This document shows, one piece after another, positions 8,250-16,894 of a stretch of 64,000 bases of DNA. The stretch is from Acidovorax sp. A79. Lineage in GTDB: Bacteria; Pseudomonadota; Gammaproteobacteria; Burkholderiales; Burkholderiaceae_C. The translations under genes were made by a program, and so were the position numbers. Positions within the stretch are counted from its first letter, which is position 1; each line of letters starts with the position of its first letter. A model generated the notes under the pieces. That model searched no databases. It had not been told where the DNA came from and was given only the letters and a program-made list of their open reading frames with translations. Where the stretch lies: the NCBI RefSeq assembly GCF_041154505.1, contig NZ_AP028672.1, positions 4,876,501-4,940,500 of the forward strand, given 5' to 3'.

Positions 8250-9962
8250 CTATCCTGGAGAACCGCGCTGTTGCCTGCGCAGTCCCATCCAACCCAGGAT
8301 GGCAGCCAGTGCAGCCAGTGCCCACGGGTTGTTGACCGGGATGCTGGTGGGGTCAGAGCCCAGTGCCGGAGCCAGCGGATCGCGGATACGCCCTGCGGCA
8401 ATGTCTGAATCACCTATGCCGTTGTCAGTGATGCTGTACGTCACTGTGCGGCGGTCCGGGCTGAGCGCTGCTTCGGTCCATAAGAACCAGGTGGAGGTCT
8501 GTGCTCCTGCCGTAGCCGGTCCGAACTTCCAGAACTGCACGCCTTCAGGCAACGGAGTCGGGTACGTGATGGAGATGGTGACGCTGCCGGTGCAGCCGGT
8601 GGCGAGGAACTCGAACGCGCCGTGAGGCAAGGTGCGGTTGGCGGGGGCCGTAGAAGGCACCGTGAATGCGGAGCTGGAATCCAGCGTACAGCTTGCGCCT
8701 CCGCCAGCGAGGGTGACTGAGCCGGTGCCTGACATGCCAGGTACCGTGCCGGTCACCGTCGAAAGTGTTGGTGTGACCACATTGCTGATGCCTGCGGCGG
8801 AAGGCCCCTTGTTGTTGGTAGCCACGACGCGGAAGCTGTACGCCGATCCGTTGGTGAGGCCAGAGACCGTGCAGCCGAGCGCACCCGAGGTCGTACACGT
8901 TTTGCTGCCGTCTTGCACCGCTGTGACCGTGTAGCCGGAGATGGCGCTGCCGCCATCGTGGGATGGTACTTGCCAGTTCACGGTCGCTTGCCCGTTGCCA
9001 GCCGTGACGCTGACGTTCTGGGGCGCACCAGGCACGTTGGCCTCGACCTGGATGGAGTAGGACTGCGAACCCGAACAGCCGCTGGCGTCCGCGACTGTCA
9101 CTGTGAAGTTGAAGGTTCCAGTGGCCGTTGGCGTGCCGGAGATGGTGCCACTACCACCCAGCGTCAACCCGGGGGGCAAAGCGCCAGCAGTCACCGCATA
9201 GCTTGGCGCTCCCAGTGCACCCGTCTGTGAAAGGGGGGTGCTATAGGCCTGACCCCAGACTGCCGGGGCCAGCGCGCCCCCCGGTGTCATCGTGAATGCC
9301 GGGCACACATAGGGTGTGTACACCGTGTTGTCGATACCGATGTAGTCGGAATTCGTTCCGAGAGCACCGGCCGAGGTGACGAAATAGCGAAACGCCATGC
9401 GTCCAGAGGTGGGGGCTGGAAGTCCCGAGATAGTGATGGTGTATTGCGTCCACGTCTGGGGATAGCCGCCGGCCACCAGCGTTGGGTTGACGCTCAGCAG
9501 CAGCGCCGTGAAGTCCCCCACGGCGGTGGCGCCTGATCCCACATTTGTGCTTGCGCCATTGGTGCTCAGCCGGACTTCCAGCCGATCGGGATAGTCGGTC
9601 CCCGTGGGTTTTCTTGTGAAGAAGGTCAGCACATCCCCATTGCGCAGCGTCCGGTTTGGCATCGCGAGCCAGTTGCTGATGGTGCCGGTGCTGCCGGTGT
9701 TGTTGTAGTTGGCGCCAATGTATGCATTGGCTGCGCCGCTATACGCGTTGAAGGGGCCGGGGGTTGGCGTCGCTGTGGTTGCTGTCCCCTGGAACCAGCT
9801 GGTTGAGCCGGCCGGGGTGCTGTTGTTCTGCATGAACCATCCATTGCCCGTGAGCAACGTGATGTTGTCAAAATCCTCTGTGAATGCCTGGGCCCAGGCC
9901 TGGCTGGAAAAACCAACCACAAAGAGAATCATTGTGGCAATACGAAAACAAATCCTGCTCAT
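8250..9962 (-). CDS. Secreted Ig/fibronectin protein with IPTL-CTERM tail
   Basis: A 570-residue predicted exported protein. After a signal peptide (MSRICF to SQAWAQ) comes a choice-of-anchor / cleaved-adhesin-like beta domain (about 25-220), a putative Ig domain (AVTAGALPPGLTLGGSGTISGTPTATGTF), a fibronectin type III domain (VPGAPQNVSVTAGNGQATVNW) and a further beta-rich region. The end, IPVNNPWALAALAAILGWMGLRRQQR, is an IPTL-CTERM sorting-type signal: short motif, membrane helix, Arg cluster. These suit surface attachment or processing. The upstream frame extends beyond 9962, but the ATG with the signal peptide is the sensible start. No sorting protease gene is nearby. Confidence 0.8.
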   Translation of the reverse strand: MSRICFRIATMILFVVGFSSQAWAQAFTEDFDNITLLTGNGWFMQNNSTPAGSTSWFQGTATTATPTPGPFNAYSGAANAYIGANYNNTGSTGTISNWLAMPNRTLRNGDVLTFFTRKPTGTDYPDRLEVRLSTNGASTNVGSGATAVGDFTALLLSVNPTLVAGGYPQTWTQYTITISGLPAPTSGRMAFRYFVTSAGALGTNSDYIGIDNTVYTPYVCPAFTMTPGGALAPAVWGQAYSTPLSQTGALGAPSYAVTAGALPPGLTLGGSGTISGTPTATGTFNFTVTVADASGCSGSQSYSIQVEANVPGAPQNVSVTAGNGQATVNWQVPSHDGGSAISGYTVTAVQDGSKTCTTSGALGCTVSGLTNGSAYSFRVVATNNKGPSAAGISNVVTPTLSTVTGTVPGMSGTGSVTLAGGGASCTLDSSSAFTVPSTAPANRTLPHGAFEFLATGCTGSVTISITYPTPLPEGVQFWKFGPATAGAQTSTWFLWTEAALSPDRRTVTYSITDNGIGDSDIAAGRIRDPLAPALGSDPTSIPVNNPWALAALAAILGWMGLRRQQRGSPG

Positions 9963-10513
9963 GTCTGGCTGTCCGCTGTAGTGATTGACAACGCTGATGC
10001 GTGTCCGCTCCCGTGGGAGGCACATTTGCGGCGGTTCGTTTGTCGCGCCATTCATGCTGGACAGCACATTGCGCGAATCTAGTGTGCTGTCACCGCTCAA
10101 GCCACATGTTCACGAAATCGGATTTTCACACTCGGTACCGCACTGCAAGTCCTCGATACCGCTGCGGTGGTCACTGAGGGGGGCGCCTGCTTTTTTGAGA
10201 ATGAAGCCATCGACTTCGTTGCATGCAGCTATTTCCGGGCCGGCGCACTAGCCGATGAATGCTGAAACAATCGCTAACAACCTTATGGGGTGGGCTACCA
10301 GCTGTCAAGAAAAAAAGCGCAGGCATCGGCGATGCCCGCGGGGTTGTGCGACGGGCGCTGATTTCTGTGCACCTTTCCCAGAAACCTTTGAATACGCCTC
10401 TCAAGCTCGGACGCAGGGGGGTGAATGGCGGCTTGACCGACATTGACCAGGCGCGCGGCATTCAGGTGGACGCTCATGCCCGTCCACCGTATATGGGAGC
10501 CGTTTCAACGCCC
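9963..10513. other. Intergenic region with one terminator
   Basis: This 550-base gap between two leftward genes contains the promoter region of the IPTL-CTERM gene on the left and a terminator for the Liv/aldehyde dehydrogenase operon at 10310-10339. The short open frames in it do not resemble proteins. It is noticeably less GC-biased than its surroundings. Confidence 0.5.
10310..10339 (-). terminator. Intrinsic terminator of Liv/ALDH operon
   Basis: On the minus strand, GCGGGCATC pairs with GATGCCTGC (one G-T wobble) around GCC and is followed by GC and seven T. It lies about 175 nt after the stop codon of the aldehyde dehydrogenase gene. Confidence 0.75.
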
Positions 10514-11965
10514 TCAAAATGGATAGTGTCTCGGGGTTGTCTGCACCGTGATCCAGCGCAGCTCCGTGAACTCCCGCACCCCCGCCATCCCCCCAAACCG
10601 CCCGTACCCCGAACTCTTCACCCCACCGAACGGCATCTGCCCCTCGTCATGCACCGTCGGCCCGTTGACGTGACAGATCCCCGACTCGATGCGCGCCGCG
10701 ACGTTCCACGCCTTGGCCACATCGCGGCTGAACACGGCGGATGACAGACCGAACTCGTTGTCGTTGGCGCAGGCAATGGCTTCTTCCACGCCATTCACGC
10801 GCACCACGGGCTTGACGGGGCCGAACGACTCCTCGCGGTAGATGTCCATCTCGGCCGTCACGTGGTCGAGCACGGTGGCCTGCATCAGCGTGCTGTCGCT
10901 CTTGCCGCCGCACACCAGCGTGGCGCCCTTGGCCAGCGCGTCGTCGATGAGCGCGTTGCAGCGGTGCACCGTGGCCATGTCCACCACCGAGCCGAGCACC
11001 ACCGGGCCCTTGCGCGGGTCGCCCAGGGGCAGGGCCTTGGCGCGCGCGCCGAGCTTGGCCACGAACTCGTCGGCCACGGCGTTGTCCACGACGATGCGTT
11101 CGGTGGACATGCAGATCTGGCCCGAGTTGGCGAACGAGCCGAACACGGTGCCGGCCACGGCGGCATCGACGTCCGCATCGTCCAGCACCAGCAAGGGTGC
11201 TTTGCCACCCAGCTCCAGCACCACGGGCTTGAGGTACTTGGCACACGTCTGCGCGATGATGCGGCCGACCTTGGTTGAGCCCGTGAAGTTCACGCGGCGC
11301 ACGGCCGGGTGGGCCACGATGGCCTCGACCACGGCACCGGCGTCTGCGGGTGCATTGGTCACGAAGTTCACCACGCCTGGCGGCAGGCCGGCCTCCTGAA
11401 GCGCCTCGATGATCAGGCCGTGCGTGGCCGGGCTCAGCTCCGAGCCCTTCAAGATGACCGTGTTGCCGCAGGCCAGCGGCGTGGCAATGGCGCGCACCCC
11501 CAGGATGATGGGCGCGTTCCACGGCGCGATGCCCAGCACCACGCCCGCGGCCTGGCGCACGCCCATGGCCAGGCTGCCGGGCACGTCCGACGGAATCACC
11601 TCGCCGGCGATCTGCGTGGTGAGGGCCGCGGCCTCCTGCAGCAGTCCTGCCGCCAGGTGCACGTTGAAGCCGGCCCACAGACCCGATGCGCCGGTTTCTG
11701 CGGCCATGGCGGCAGCAAAGGCATCGCCCTTGGCTTCGAGTGCGTGCGCCGCCTTGAGCAGCAGCGCGCGGCGCGCATTGGGGCCCAGGGCCGACCAGGC
11801 CGGGAAGGCCTGGGCGGCTGCGTCTGCAGCGGCCTGGGCATCGGCCACGGTGGCCGCTGGGGCCGTGGTGGCCGCGGAGCCGTCGAGCGGGTTGCGGCGC
11901 TCGAAAGTCGCGCCGCCGGTGGCCTGCATGCGCTCGCCGTTGATCAGCATGGAAATGGCAGTCAT
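10514..11965 (-). CDS. Aldehyde dehydrogenase (salicylaldehyde/vanillin type)
   Basis: A 483-residue NAD(P)-dependent aldehyde dehydrogenase. Family motifs are present: PWNAPIILGVRAIA (nucleotide site), FTGSTKVGR, LELGGKAP with the general base Glu, GQICMST with the catalytic Cys, and EESFGP. The segments GASGLWAGFNVH and VNGPTVHDEGQMPFGG resemble NahF-type salicylaldehyde and Vdh-type vanillin dehydrogenases, so an aromatic aldehyde is a likely substrate. It is the last gene of the leftward Liv-type transporter unit, about 60 nt after livF, suggesting import and oxidation of one compound or its precursor. The exact substrate is not readable. Confidence 0.85.
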   Translation of the reverse strand: MTAISMLINGERMQATGGATFERRNPLDGSAATTAPAATVADAQAAADAAAQAFPAWSALGPNARRALLLKAAHALEAKGDAFAAAMAAETGASGLWAGFNVHLAAGLLQEAAALTTQIAGEVIPSDVPGSLAMGVRQAAGVVLGIAPWNAPIILGVRAIATPLACGNTVILKGSELSPATHGLIIEALQEAGLPPGVVNFVTNAPADAGAVVEAIVAHPAVRRVNFTGSTKVGRIIAQTCAKYLKPVVLELGGKAPLLVLDDADVDAAVAGTVFGSFANSGQICMSTERIVVDNAVADEFVAKLGARAKALPLGDPRKGPVVLGSVVDMATVHRCNALIDDALAKGATLVCGGKSDSTLMQATVLDHVTAEMDIYREESFGPVKPVVRVNGVEEAIACANDNEFGLSSAVFSRDVAKAWNVAARIESGICHVNGPTVHDEGQMPFGGVKSSGYGRFGGMAGVREFTELRWITVQTTPRHYPF

Positions 11966-12022
11966 GGAATGTCTCCTGGATGAATAGGAAGGAAAAGTCG
12001 ATGGGGATGGGGTGCGGGACGT

Positions 12023-12733
12023 TCAGGCAACGCCCAGGTAGGCCTGGCGCACGGCGTCGGACTGCAGCAGCGTGGCGGCATCGCCCGAGGCCACGATGCG
12101 CCCGCGCTCCAGCACATAGCCGCGCTGGGCCACCTGCAGCGCCTTGCGCACGTTCTGCTCCACCATGAGCACGGTGACGCCCTGAGCCGCGATGCGCTGC
12201 ACGATGGCCAGCAGCTCGTCCACCATGCGTGGGGCCAGGCCCAGCGAGGGCTCGTCCAGCATCAACAGGCGCGGGCCGCTCATCATGGCGCGGGCCACGG
12301 CCACCATCTGCTGCTCGCCGCCGCTCATGGTGCCGGCCAGTTGCTGGGCACGCTCCTTGAGGCGCGGAAAGTCCTCGAAGGCCTGGGCCAGGCGCTCGGC
12401 GCGCACCCGCGAGGGCACCAACCAACCGCCGAGCTCCAGGTTCTCGGTCACCGTCATCTGTGGAAACAGCTGGCGGCCCTCGGCCACCAGGGCCAGGCCG
12501 CGTTGCACGCAGGCGGTCGCATTGAGGGCCGGCACGGCCTGGCCGTCGAGCTGCACCGTGCCCTGGCGCGGCAGCAGGCCGGCCAGCGCCTTGAGCAACG
12601 TGGTCTTGCCGGCGCCGTTGGGGCCGACGATCACCGTGATGCCGGGCTGGGCCTCAAGCGACAGGTCCTGCAGCACCTGAAAGCCGTTGTAGCCCGTGAC
12701 CAGCCCTTGTACCGTGAGGTGTGCGCCGCTCAT
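12023..12733 (-). CDS. livF: Liv-type ABC transporter ATP-binding protein (LivF)
   Basis: A 236-residue ATPase of the LivF type. Walker [10 protein letters not shown] is at residues 37-45, the signature MSGGEQQMVAVARA near the middle, then LLMLDEPSLGLAPRMVDEL and MVEQNVRKAL, which are characteristic of LivF. Its ATG overlaps the stop of livG by four bases (ATGA), implying translational coupling. In this context the cargo may be an aromatic acid or amino acid rather than leucine; the family is used for several such substrates in Comamonadaceae. Confidence 0.92.
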   Translation of the reverse strand: MSGAHLTVQGLVTGYNGFQVLQDLSLEAQPGITVIVGPNGAGKTTLLKALAGLLPRQGTVQLDGQAVPALNATACVQRGLALVAEGRQLFPQMTVTENLELGGWLVPSRVRAERLAQAFEDFPRLKERAQQLAGTMSGGEQQMVAVARAMMSGPRLLMLDEPSLGLAPRMVDELLAIVQRIAAQGVTVLMVEQNVRKALQVAQRGYVLERGRIVASGDAATLLQSDAVRQAYLGVA

Positions 12734-13494
12734 GCCGTGGCTCCTTCGGGTGTTGCCTGTGTGCCCATCTCATCGCCCAGGTAGGCCTCGATCACCTCCG
12801 GGTTGCGCACCACCTCGGCGGGCGTGCCATCGGCGATCTTGCGGCCCTGGTGCAGCACCAGCACGCGCTCCACGTACTTGAGCAGCGTGGTCACCGCATG
12901 CTCGATCCACACCACCGTGAGGCCCCAGTCATCGCGCAGGCGGCGGATGCGTTGGGCCATGGCGTCCACCTCGGCCTCGGTCAGGCCGGCGGCCACCTCG
13001 TCGAGCAGCAAGAGGCGCGGGCGCGTGCCCAGGGCCATGCCGATCTCCAGCAGGCGCTGCTGCGAAGGCGTCACATCGGCCGCGGGCCGCTCGGCCAGGG
13101 CCGACAGGCCCAGCATGGCCAGGATCTCGTCCTCGCTGCGCAGGCCCACGGGCCCCTGGCGGTGGCGGCCCGCGAACTGCATGCCAAAGCGCACGTTGTC
13201 GCGCACCGTCATGTCCGGGAACACGCGCGGCGTCTGGAAGGTGCGCGCGATGCCGTGGGCCGCATAGTGGTGCGGGCCCTTGCCGGTCAGGTTGTCGGCA
13301 CCGCAGTGCAGCGTGCCCGAGGTCGGTGGCTGCACGCCCGAGATGGCGTTGAAGAACGTGGTCTTGCCCGCGCCGTTGGGGCCGATGATGCCGATCAGCT
13401 CGCCGGCGTGCAGCGTGGCGCTCACGCCGTCCACGGCGGTCAGCCCGCCAAAGCGCACGGTCACGCTGTCGATGGTCAGCAGGGCTTCAGACAT
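12730..13494 (-). CDS. livG: Liv-type ABC transporter ATP-binding protein (LivG)
   Basis: A 254-residue ATPase of the LivG type. It has Walker [10 protein letters not shown] near residue 38, a long insert after FFNAISGVQPPTSGTL, the signature region VTPSQQRLLEIGMAL, and Walker B LLLLDEVAAGLTEAEVDAM. The signature reads TPSQQR rather than the usual SGGQQR, a deviation worth noting; the catalytic Glu is in place. It overlaps livM by 8 nt on one side and livF by 4 nt on the other, so the four transporter genes are tightly coupled. Confidence 0.92.
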   Translation of the reverse strand: MSEALLTIDSVTVRFGGLTAVDGVSATLHAGELIGIIGPNGAGKTTFFNAISGVQPPTSGTLHCGADNLTGKGPHHYAAHGIARTFQTPRVFPDMTVRDNVRFGMQFAGRHRQGPVGLRSEDEILAMLGLSALAERPAADVTPSQQRLLEIGMALGTRPRLLLLDEVAAGLTEAEVDAMAQRIRRLRDDWGLTVVWIEHAVTTLLKYVERVLVLHQGRKIADGTPAEVVRNPEVIEAYLGDEMGTQATPEGATA

Positions 13495-14455
13495 GGCTGG
13501 CCTCCGTGGCAGGCGTGGCCGCCCGCTTGCGCTGCCACAGCGTGGCCAGCCCGTTGGGCAGGTACATCACGCACAGGATCAGCAGCAGGCCCAGCACCAT
13601 CATGTAGCCATAGGGCAGCTGCAGGCGCAGCGTCTCGGCCAGCAGGCTGAAGACGATGGCCGCGAGCACCGGCCCGCCGATGCTGGCCGCCCCGCCGATC
13701 AGCGCGATCAGCACCGTCTGGAAGCCGATGAAGGGGCTGAACACGGCGGCCGGTTCGATGTAGGTCCAGCGCACGGCCATGGCCGCGCCCACGGCGCCCG
13801 CAAACGCGGCCGTGATGCCGAAGCCCGCGATCTTCGCCAGGCGCGTGTCCACGCCCAGGGTCTGCGCACGCTGCTCGTCGGCCCCGATGCCCGAGAGCGC
13901 CAGGCCGAAGCGGCTGCGCTGGATGGCGATGGCGGTCGCAATGGCCGCCGCCGCGATCAGCAGCACCGTGAGGTACACCGTCTCGTTGCTGGGCACCACG
14001 GTGAGCACACGGCCCACCGTGCCCGATACCTGCTTTTCGACAAAGGTCACCGCGTGGCGGATCAGCTCCGTCATGCCGAAGGTGAGCACCGCGAAATAGG
14101 TGCCGCGCAGGTGCAGCACCGCCGCACCCATGACCACGGCCACCACGGCGGCGATCAGCGCGCCGGCCACGATCACCAGCGGCCAGGGCAGGCTACCGAG
14201 CAGCGTGGCGCTGGCATAGGCCCCGATGCCGAAGAAGGCCGATGTGGCCAGCGACAGGTAGCGCGTGGCGCCGCAGAACAGCGACCAGCTGGTGGCCAGC
14301 GCGATGTACATCAGGCAGCTGAGCAGCACCGAGGCCACGAACTCGGACACCAGCCAGGGCAGGGTGCCGACCACGGCCGTGCCCACGGCGAGCGCGAGCC
14401 AGGGCCTTGAGGATGAATTTTTCATGGAGTTGTTGGTCGTGCTTTGTTTCGCCAT
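13487..14455 (-). CDS. livM: Liv-type ABC transporter permease (LivM)
   Basis: A 322-residue inner-membrane permease of the LivM family, with about eight to nine hydrophobic segments. The stretches SLATSAFFGIGAYASATLLG, LRGTYFAVLTFGMTELIRH and TLGVDTRLAKIAGFGITAAFAG are typical of the family. The start at 14455 lacks a clear ribosome site; an internal ATG at 14425 (MKNSSSRP) is an alternative. It follows livH after a spacer filled by a gene-end repeat. Confidence 0.9.
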   Translation of the reverse strand: MAKQSTTNNSMKNSSSRPWLALAVGTAVVGTLPWLVSEFVASVLLSCLMYIALATSWSLFCGATRYLSLATSAFFGIGAYASATLLGSLPWPLVIVAGALIAAVVAVVMGAAVLHLRGTYFAVLTFGMTELIRHAVTFVEKQVSGTVGRVLTVVPSNETVYLTVLLIAAAAIATAIAIQRSRFGLALSGIGADEQRAQTLGVDTRLAKIAGFGITAAFAGAVGAAMAVRWTYIEPAAVFSPFIGFQTVLIALIGGAASIGGPVLAAIVFSLLAETLRLQLPYGYMMVLGLLLILCVMYLPNGLATLWQRKRAATPATEASHV

Positions 14456-14473
14456 GGGCGAAGGGATACGGCG

Positions 14474-14575
14474 CGATCGAAGCCAGTGCCACCGTGGAAC
14501 TGGCTTTGCCAGGCCAGGGGTGGCGTCCCCCTCCCGAAGGAGAGGGGGAAGACGCGAAGCGGCTCAGGGGGTGTC
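14474..14575 (-). repeat. Gene-end interspersed repeat, copy 2
   Basis: On the minus strand, starting at the livH stop codon: CACCCCCTGAGCCGCTTCGC, GTCTTCCCCCTC-GAGGGGGACGCC hairpin, GGCCTGGC-AAGCCAG and TTCCACGGTGGCACTGGCTTC. It is the most complete copy, with the same element order as 38277-38363. It occupies nearly the whole livH-livM spacer. Confidence 0.8.
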
Positions 14576-15449
14576 ATTTCTTGAACAGTCCGTTGGGGCG
14601 CCAGATCAGCACGCCGATGAACACCGCATAGCTCAGCAGCATCTTGAGGGAGGGGCTGCTGAAGTGCATGCCCAGCGCCTCGACCACACCCAGCAGCAGG
14701 CCCCCGGCCAGGCTGCCCGCCAGGCTGCCGAAGCCGCCCAGCGTGATGACGATGAGCGCAGTGACGGTGTAGGGCTCGCCCATCGACGGCGAGATCTCGT
14801 AGGTCATCGACAAGAGCGCACCGGCCACGCCCGACAGGCCCAGGCCAATGCCGAACATCATCGGGTGCAGGCGCCGGGTGTTGATGCCCACGAGCTGCGC
14901 GCCCGTGGGCGACTGCATCAGCGCCCGCACGGCCTTGCCCAGCAAGGTGAGCTTGAGCAGCGCGATCAGCGCGGCCGACAGCGCCAGCGCCACGCCGAAC
15001 AGCACCAGCTTGTTCTCGGTGAAGCGCATGCCCGCCACCTGCACCGGGTCGGCCAGGTACTCGTAGCCGCGCAGGTCGCCACCCCAGATCAGCAGGGCGG
15101 TGTTCTGCACCAGGAACATCAGGCCGAAGCCCACCATCAGGCTGCGCGCCTCGAACACGTCCACGTTCGGCGCGCGCGCCGCCAGGCGCTTGAAGCACAG
15201 CGCATGCACCGCCACCCCCAGCACGAACAGCGCGATGAAGGCGATGGGCATCAGCAGCAGCGGCGACCAGCCCCAGGCGGTGTGCGCCCACCAGGTGATG
15301 AAGGCGCCGAGCATCAGGAACTCGCCATGCGAGATGTTCATGATGCGCATCAGCCCGTACTGCAGGTTCAGGCCCATGGCCACCAGCGCGTAGATGCCGC
15401 CGGTAATGAGGCCGCTGGCGACCAGTTCGGCCCAGGAGGTCAAGGACAT
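14574..15449 (-). CDS. livH: Liv-type ABC transporter permease (LivH)
   Basis: A 291-residue permease of the LivH family. The start MSLTSWAELVASGLITGGIYALVAMGLNLQYG and the motif MNISHGEFLMLGAFITWW are classic. GINTRRLHPMMFGIGLGLSGVAGALL and VITLGGFGSLAGSLAGGLLLGVVEA complete the fold. It is six bases downstream of the receptor gene stop, in one leftward unit: receptor, livH, livM, livG, livF, aldehyde dehydrogenase. Confidence 0.93.
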   Translation of the reverse strand: MSLTSWAELVASGLITGGIYALVAMGLNLQYGLMRIMNISHGEFLMLGAFITWWAHTAWGWSPLLLMPIAFIALFVLGVAVHALCFKRLAARAPNVDVFEARSLMVGFGLMFLVQNTALLIWGGDLRGYEYLADPVQVAGMRFTENKLVLFGVALALSAALIALLKLTLLGKAVRALMQSPTGAQLVGINTRRLHPMMFGIGLGLSGVAGALLSMTYEISPSMGEPYTVTALIVITLGGFGSLAGSLAGGLLLGVVEALGMHFSSPSLKMLLSYAVFIGVLIWRPNGLFKK

Positions 15450-15455
15450 GCCGTC

Positions 15456-16673
15456 TTACTTCCAGGCAGGCTTGTTGGTGTTCAGCTGCGCCGTGGCGCG
15501 GTCCTTGGGCCACACCACCTCGAAGTCGCTGCCCTGCCACTGGCTCACCGTGCCGGGGATGGATGCGTTCTCGCTGCCTGCAAAGCGGATGCCTCCCAGG
15601 ATGGTCTTGAACTCGTTCCTGGCGATGTGCTCGCGCAGCGCCTTGCGGTCCAGCCCCACCTTCTCCACGGCCTGCTGCAATATCTGCAGGCCCGCCCAGG
15701 CATGGCCGCTGGCCCAGCGGTCGGGCTCCTTGTTGAACTTCTTCACGTGGGCGTCGAAATAGGCCTTGGCCTCGGGGCTGGTCTTCACGCTCCACGATCC
15801 CATGCCGATCACGCCTTCGGTGTTGGCCTGCATCACGTTCTTGTACAGCTGGAAGGCGGTGCCCACCGAAGCGTAGAAGAACTTGGGGTTCAGCCCCACC
15901 TCGCGCGCCTGGCGGCTGGCCAGGATGGTGTCGGGCGGGTAGGTGATGCCGATGAAGGCGTCGGGGTTCTGGTCCTTGATGCCGCGCAGCACGGGCGCCA
16001 GGTCCTTCACGCCGAGCGGGTAGCTCTTCCTCTCCACCACCTGGATGCTGGTCTTCTTGAGCGCGCTGTTCAGCGCCGCGAAGTTCTCCAGGCCGAACAG
16101 ATCGTCCATGTAGACGATGGCCACCGACTTCACGCCGTTGGCCACCAGCATGTCCACCAGCGCGCCCATCATCTTGTCGGGCTGCTGCAGCAGCGAGAAG
16201 AAGTAGGGCAGGTTCATGTCGATCAGCTTGCGCGACAGCGCCGTGGGCGCCAGCAGCGGGTAGCCGAAGCGGTTGGCCAGCGGCGCGATGGCGAAGTTGG
16301 CGCCCGAGCCCCAGGGCGGCAGGATCAGGTCCACCTTGTCGCTGCCCATGAGCTTTTCAAACGTGCGCACGCAGGTCTCGGTCTCGCTGCGGTCGTCGTA
16401 GCCGATGAGCTCGATCGGGCGCTTGGCGCCCTTGATGCTCAGGCCGCCGGCGGTGTTCACCTGGTCGGCCCACAGCAGGTAGTTGGGCTCCTGGCTGACC
16501 TGGGCGCCTGCGGCCCAGGGGCCCGTGCGGGCAATCGCGTAGCCGATGCGCACGGGGGCGCTGCCACTGCCTTGGGCCAGCAGCTGCGGCGCCACGGCCA
16601 GCGCGCCCACGGTGGCGGCGGCCCCCTTGATCCATTGGCGCTTGGAGGGTTGGGATGGTGAATGCGTTGTCAT
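15456..16673 (-). CDS. Liv-type ABC transporter receptor
   Basis: A 405-residue periplasmic binding protein (Peripla_BP_6 family) heading the leftward transporter operon. The signal sequence is MTTHSPSQPSKRQWIKGAAATVGALAVAPQLLA, then VRIGYAIARTGPWAAGAQVS. The phrase NYLLWADQVNTAGGLSIKGAKRPIELIGYDD resembles receptors for aromatic or amide ligands rather than LivJ/K. The start at 16673 is supported by GGAG 7 nt upstream; the open frame upstream of it is not coding. It is likely activated by the divergent AraC regulator. Confidence 0.88.
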   Translation of the reverse strand: MTTHSPSQPSKRQWIKGAAATVGALAVAPQLLAQGSGSAPVRIGYAIARTGPWAAGAQVSQEPNYLLWADQVNTAGGLSIKGAKRPIELIGYDDRSETETCVRTFEKLMGSDKVDLILPPWGSGANFAIAPLANRFGYPLLAPTALSRKLIDMNLPYFFSLLQQPDKMMGALVDMLVANGVKSVAIVYMDDLFGLENFAALNSALKKTSIQVVERKSYPLGVKDLAPVLRGIKDQNPDAFIGITYPPDTILASRQAREVGLNPKFFYASVGTAFQLYKNVMQANTEGVIGMGSWSVKTSPEAKAYFDAHVKKFNKEPDRWASGHAWAGLQILQQAVEKVGLDRKALREHIARNEFKTILGGIRFAGSENASIPGTVSQWQGSDFEVVWPKDRATAQLNTNKPAWK

Positions 16674-16755
16674 TGTGTGTCTCCTCGGATGGGAGGCCCG
16701 CGCAGTGCAGGCCGTACCCGGATCGTAGGAAGACGCCGCCCGGTACGCTGGGCTG

Positions 16756-16787
16756 AGCGTGCACAAAAGCCTTGTCCCAGCGTGCAC
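16756..16787. promoter_or_regulatory. Direct repeat, candidate AraC operator
   Basis: AGCGTGCAC occurs at 16756-16764 and again at 16779-16787, same orientation, 23 bp apart, about two helical turns. It lies between the divergent receptor operon (start 16673) and the FeaR-like regulator (start 16895). This arrangement fits tandem half-sites for an AraC-family activator. It is inferred from pattern and position only. Confidence 0.5.
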
Positions 16788-16894
16788 GGCGCAGGGGGTT
16801 TACCCGGATTTCCGTGCCCGCCGCAGGAATAGCGGCGCGGCCGATAATCCCGCTGAGACAGGCGGCACCGTCTGCATGACGACTGGAGACACCC

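Noticed and set aside
10171..10461. Open frame in the 10 kb spacer, minus strand
   Set aside because: It runs across the terminator hairpin of the aldehyde dehydrogenase operon and has no ribosome site or family resemblance.
14474..14575. Gene-end repeat considered as an insertion sequence remnant
   Set aside because: No open frame, no terminal duplication and several copies all placed directly after stop codons. It behaves as a small REP-like element, not an IS.
14265..16661. A 798-codon open frame running opposite to livM, livH and the receptor gene
   Set aside because: It crosses three conserved leftward genes and a repeat. Long antisense frames are expected at this GC content.
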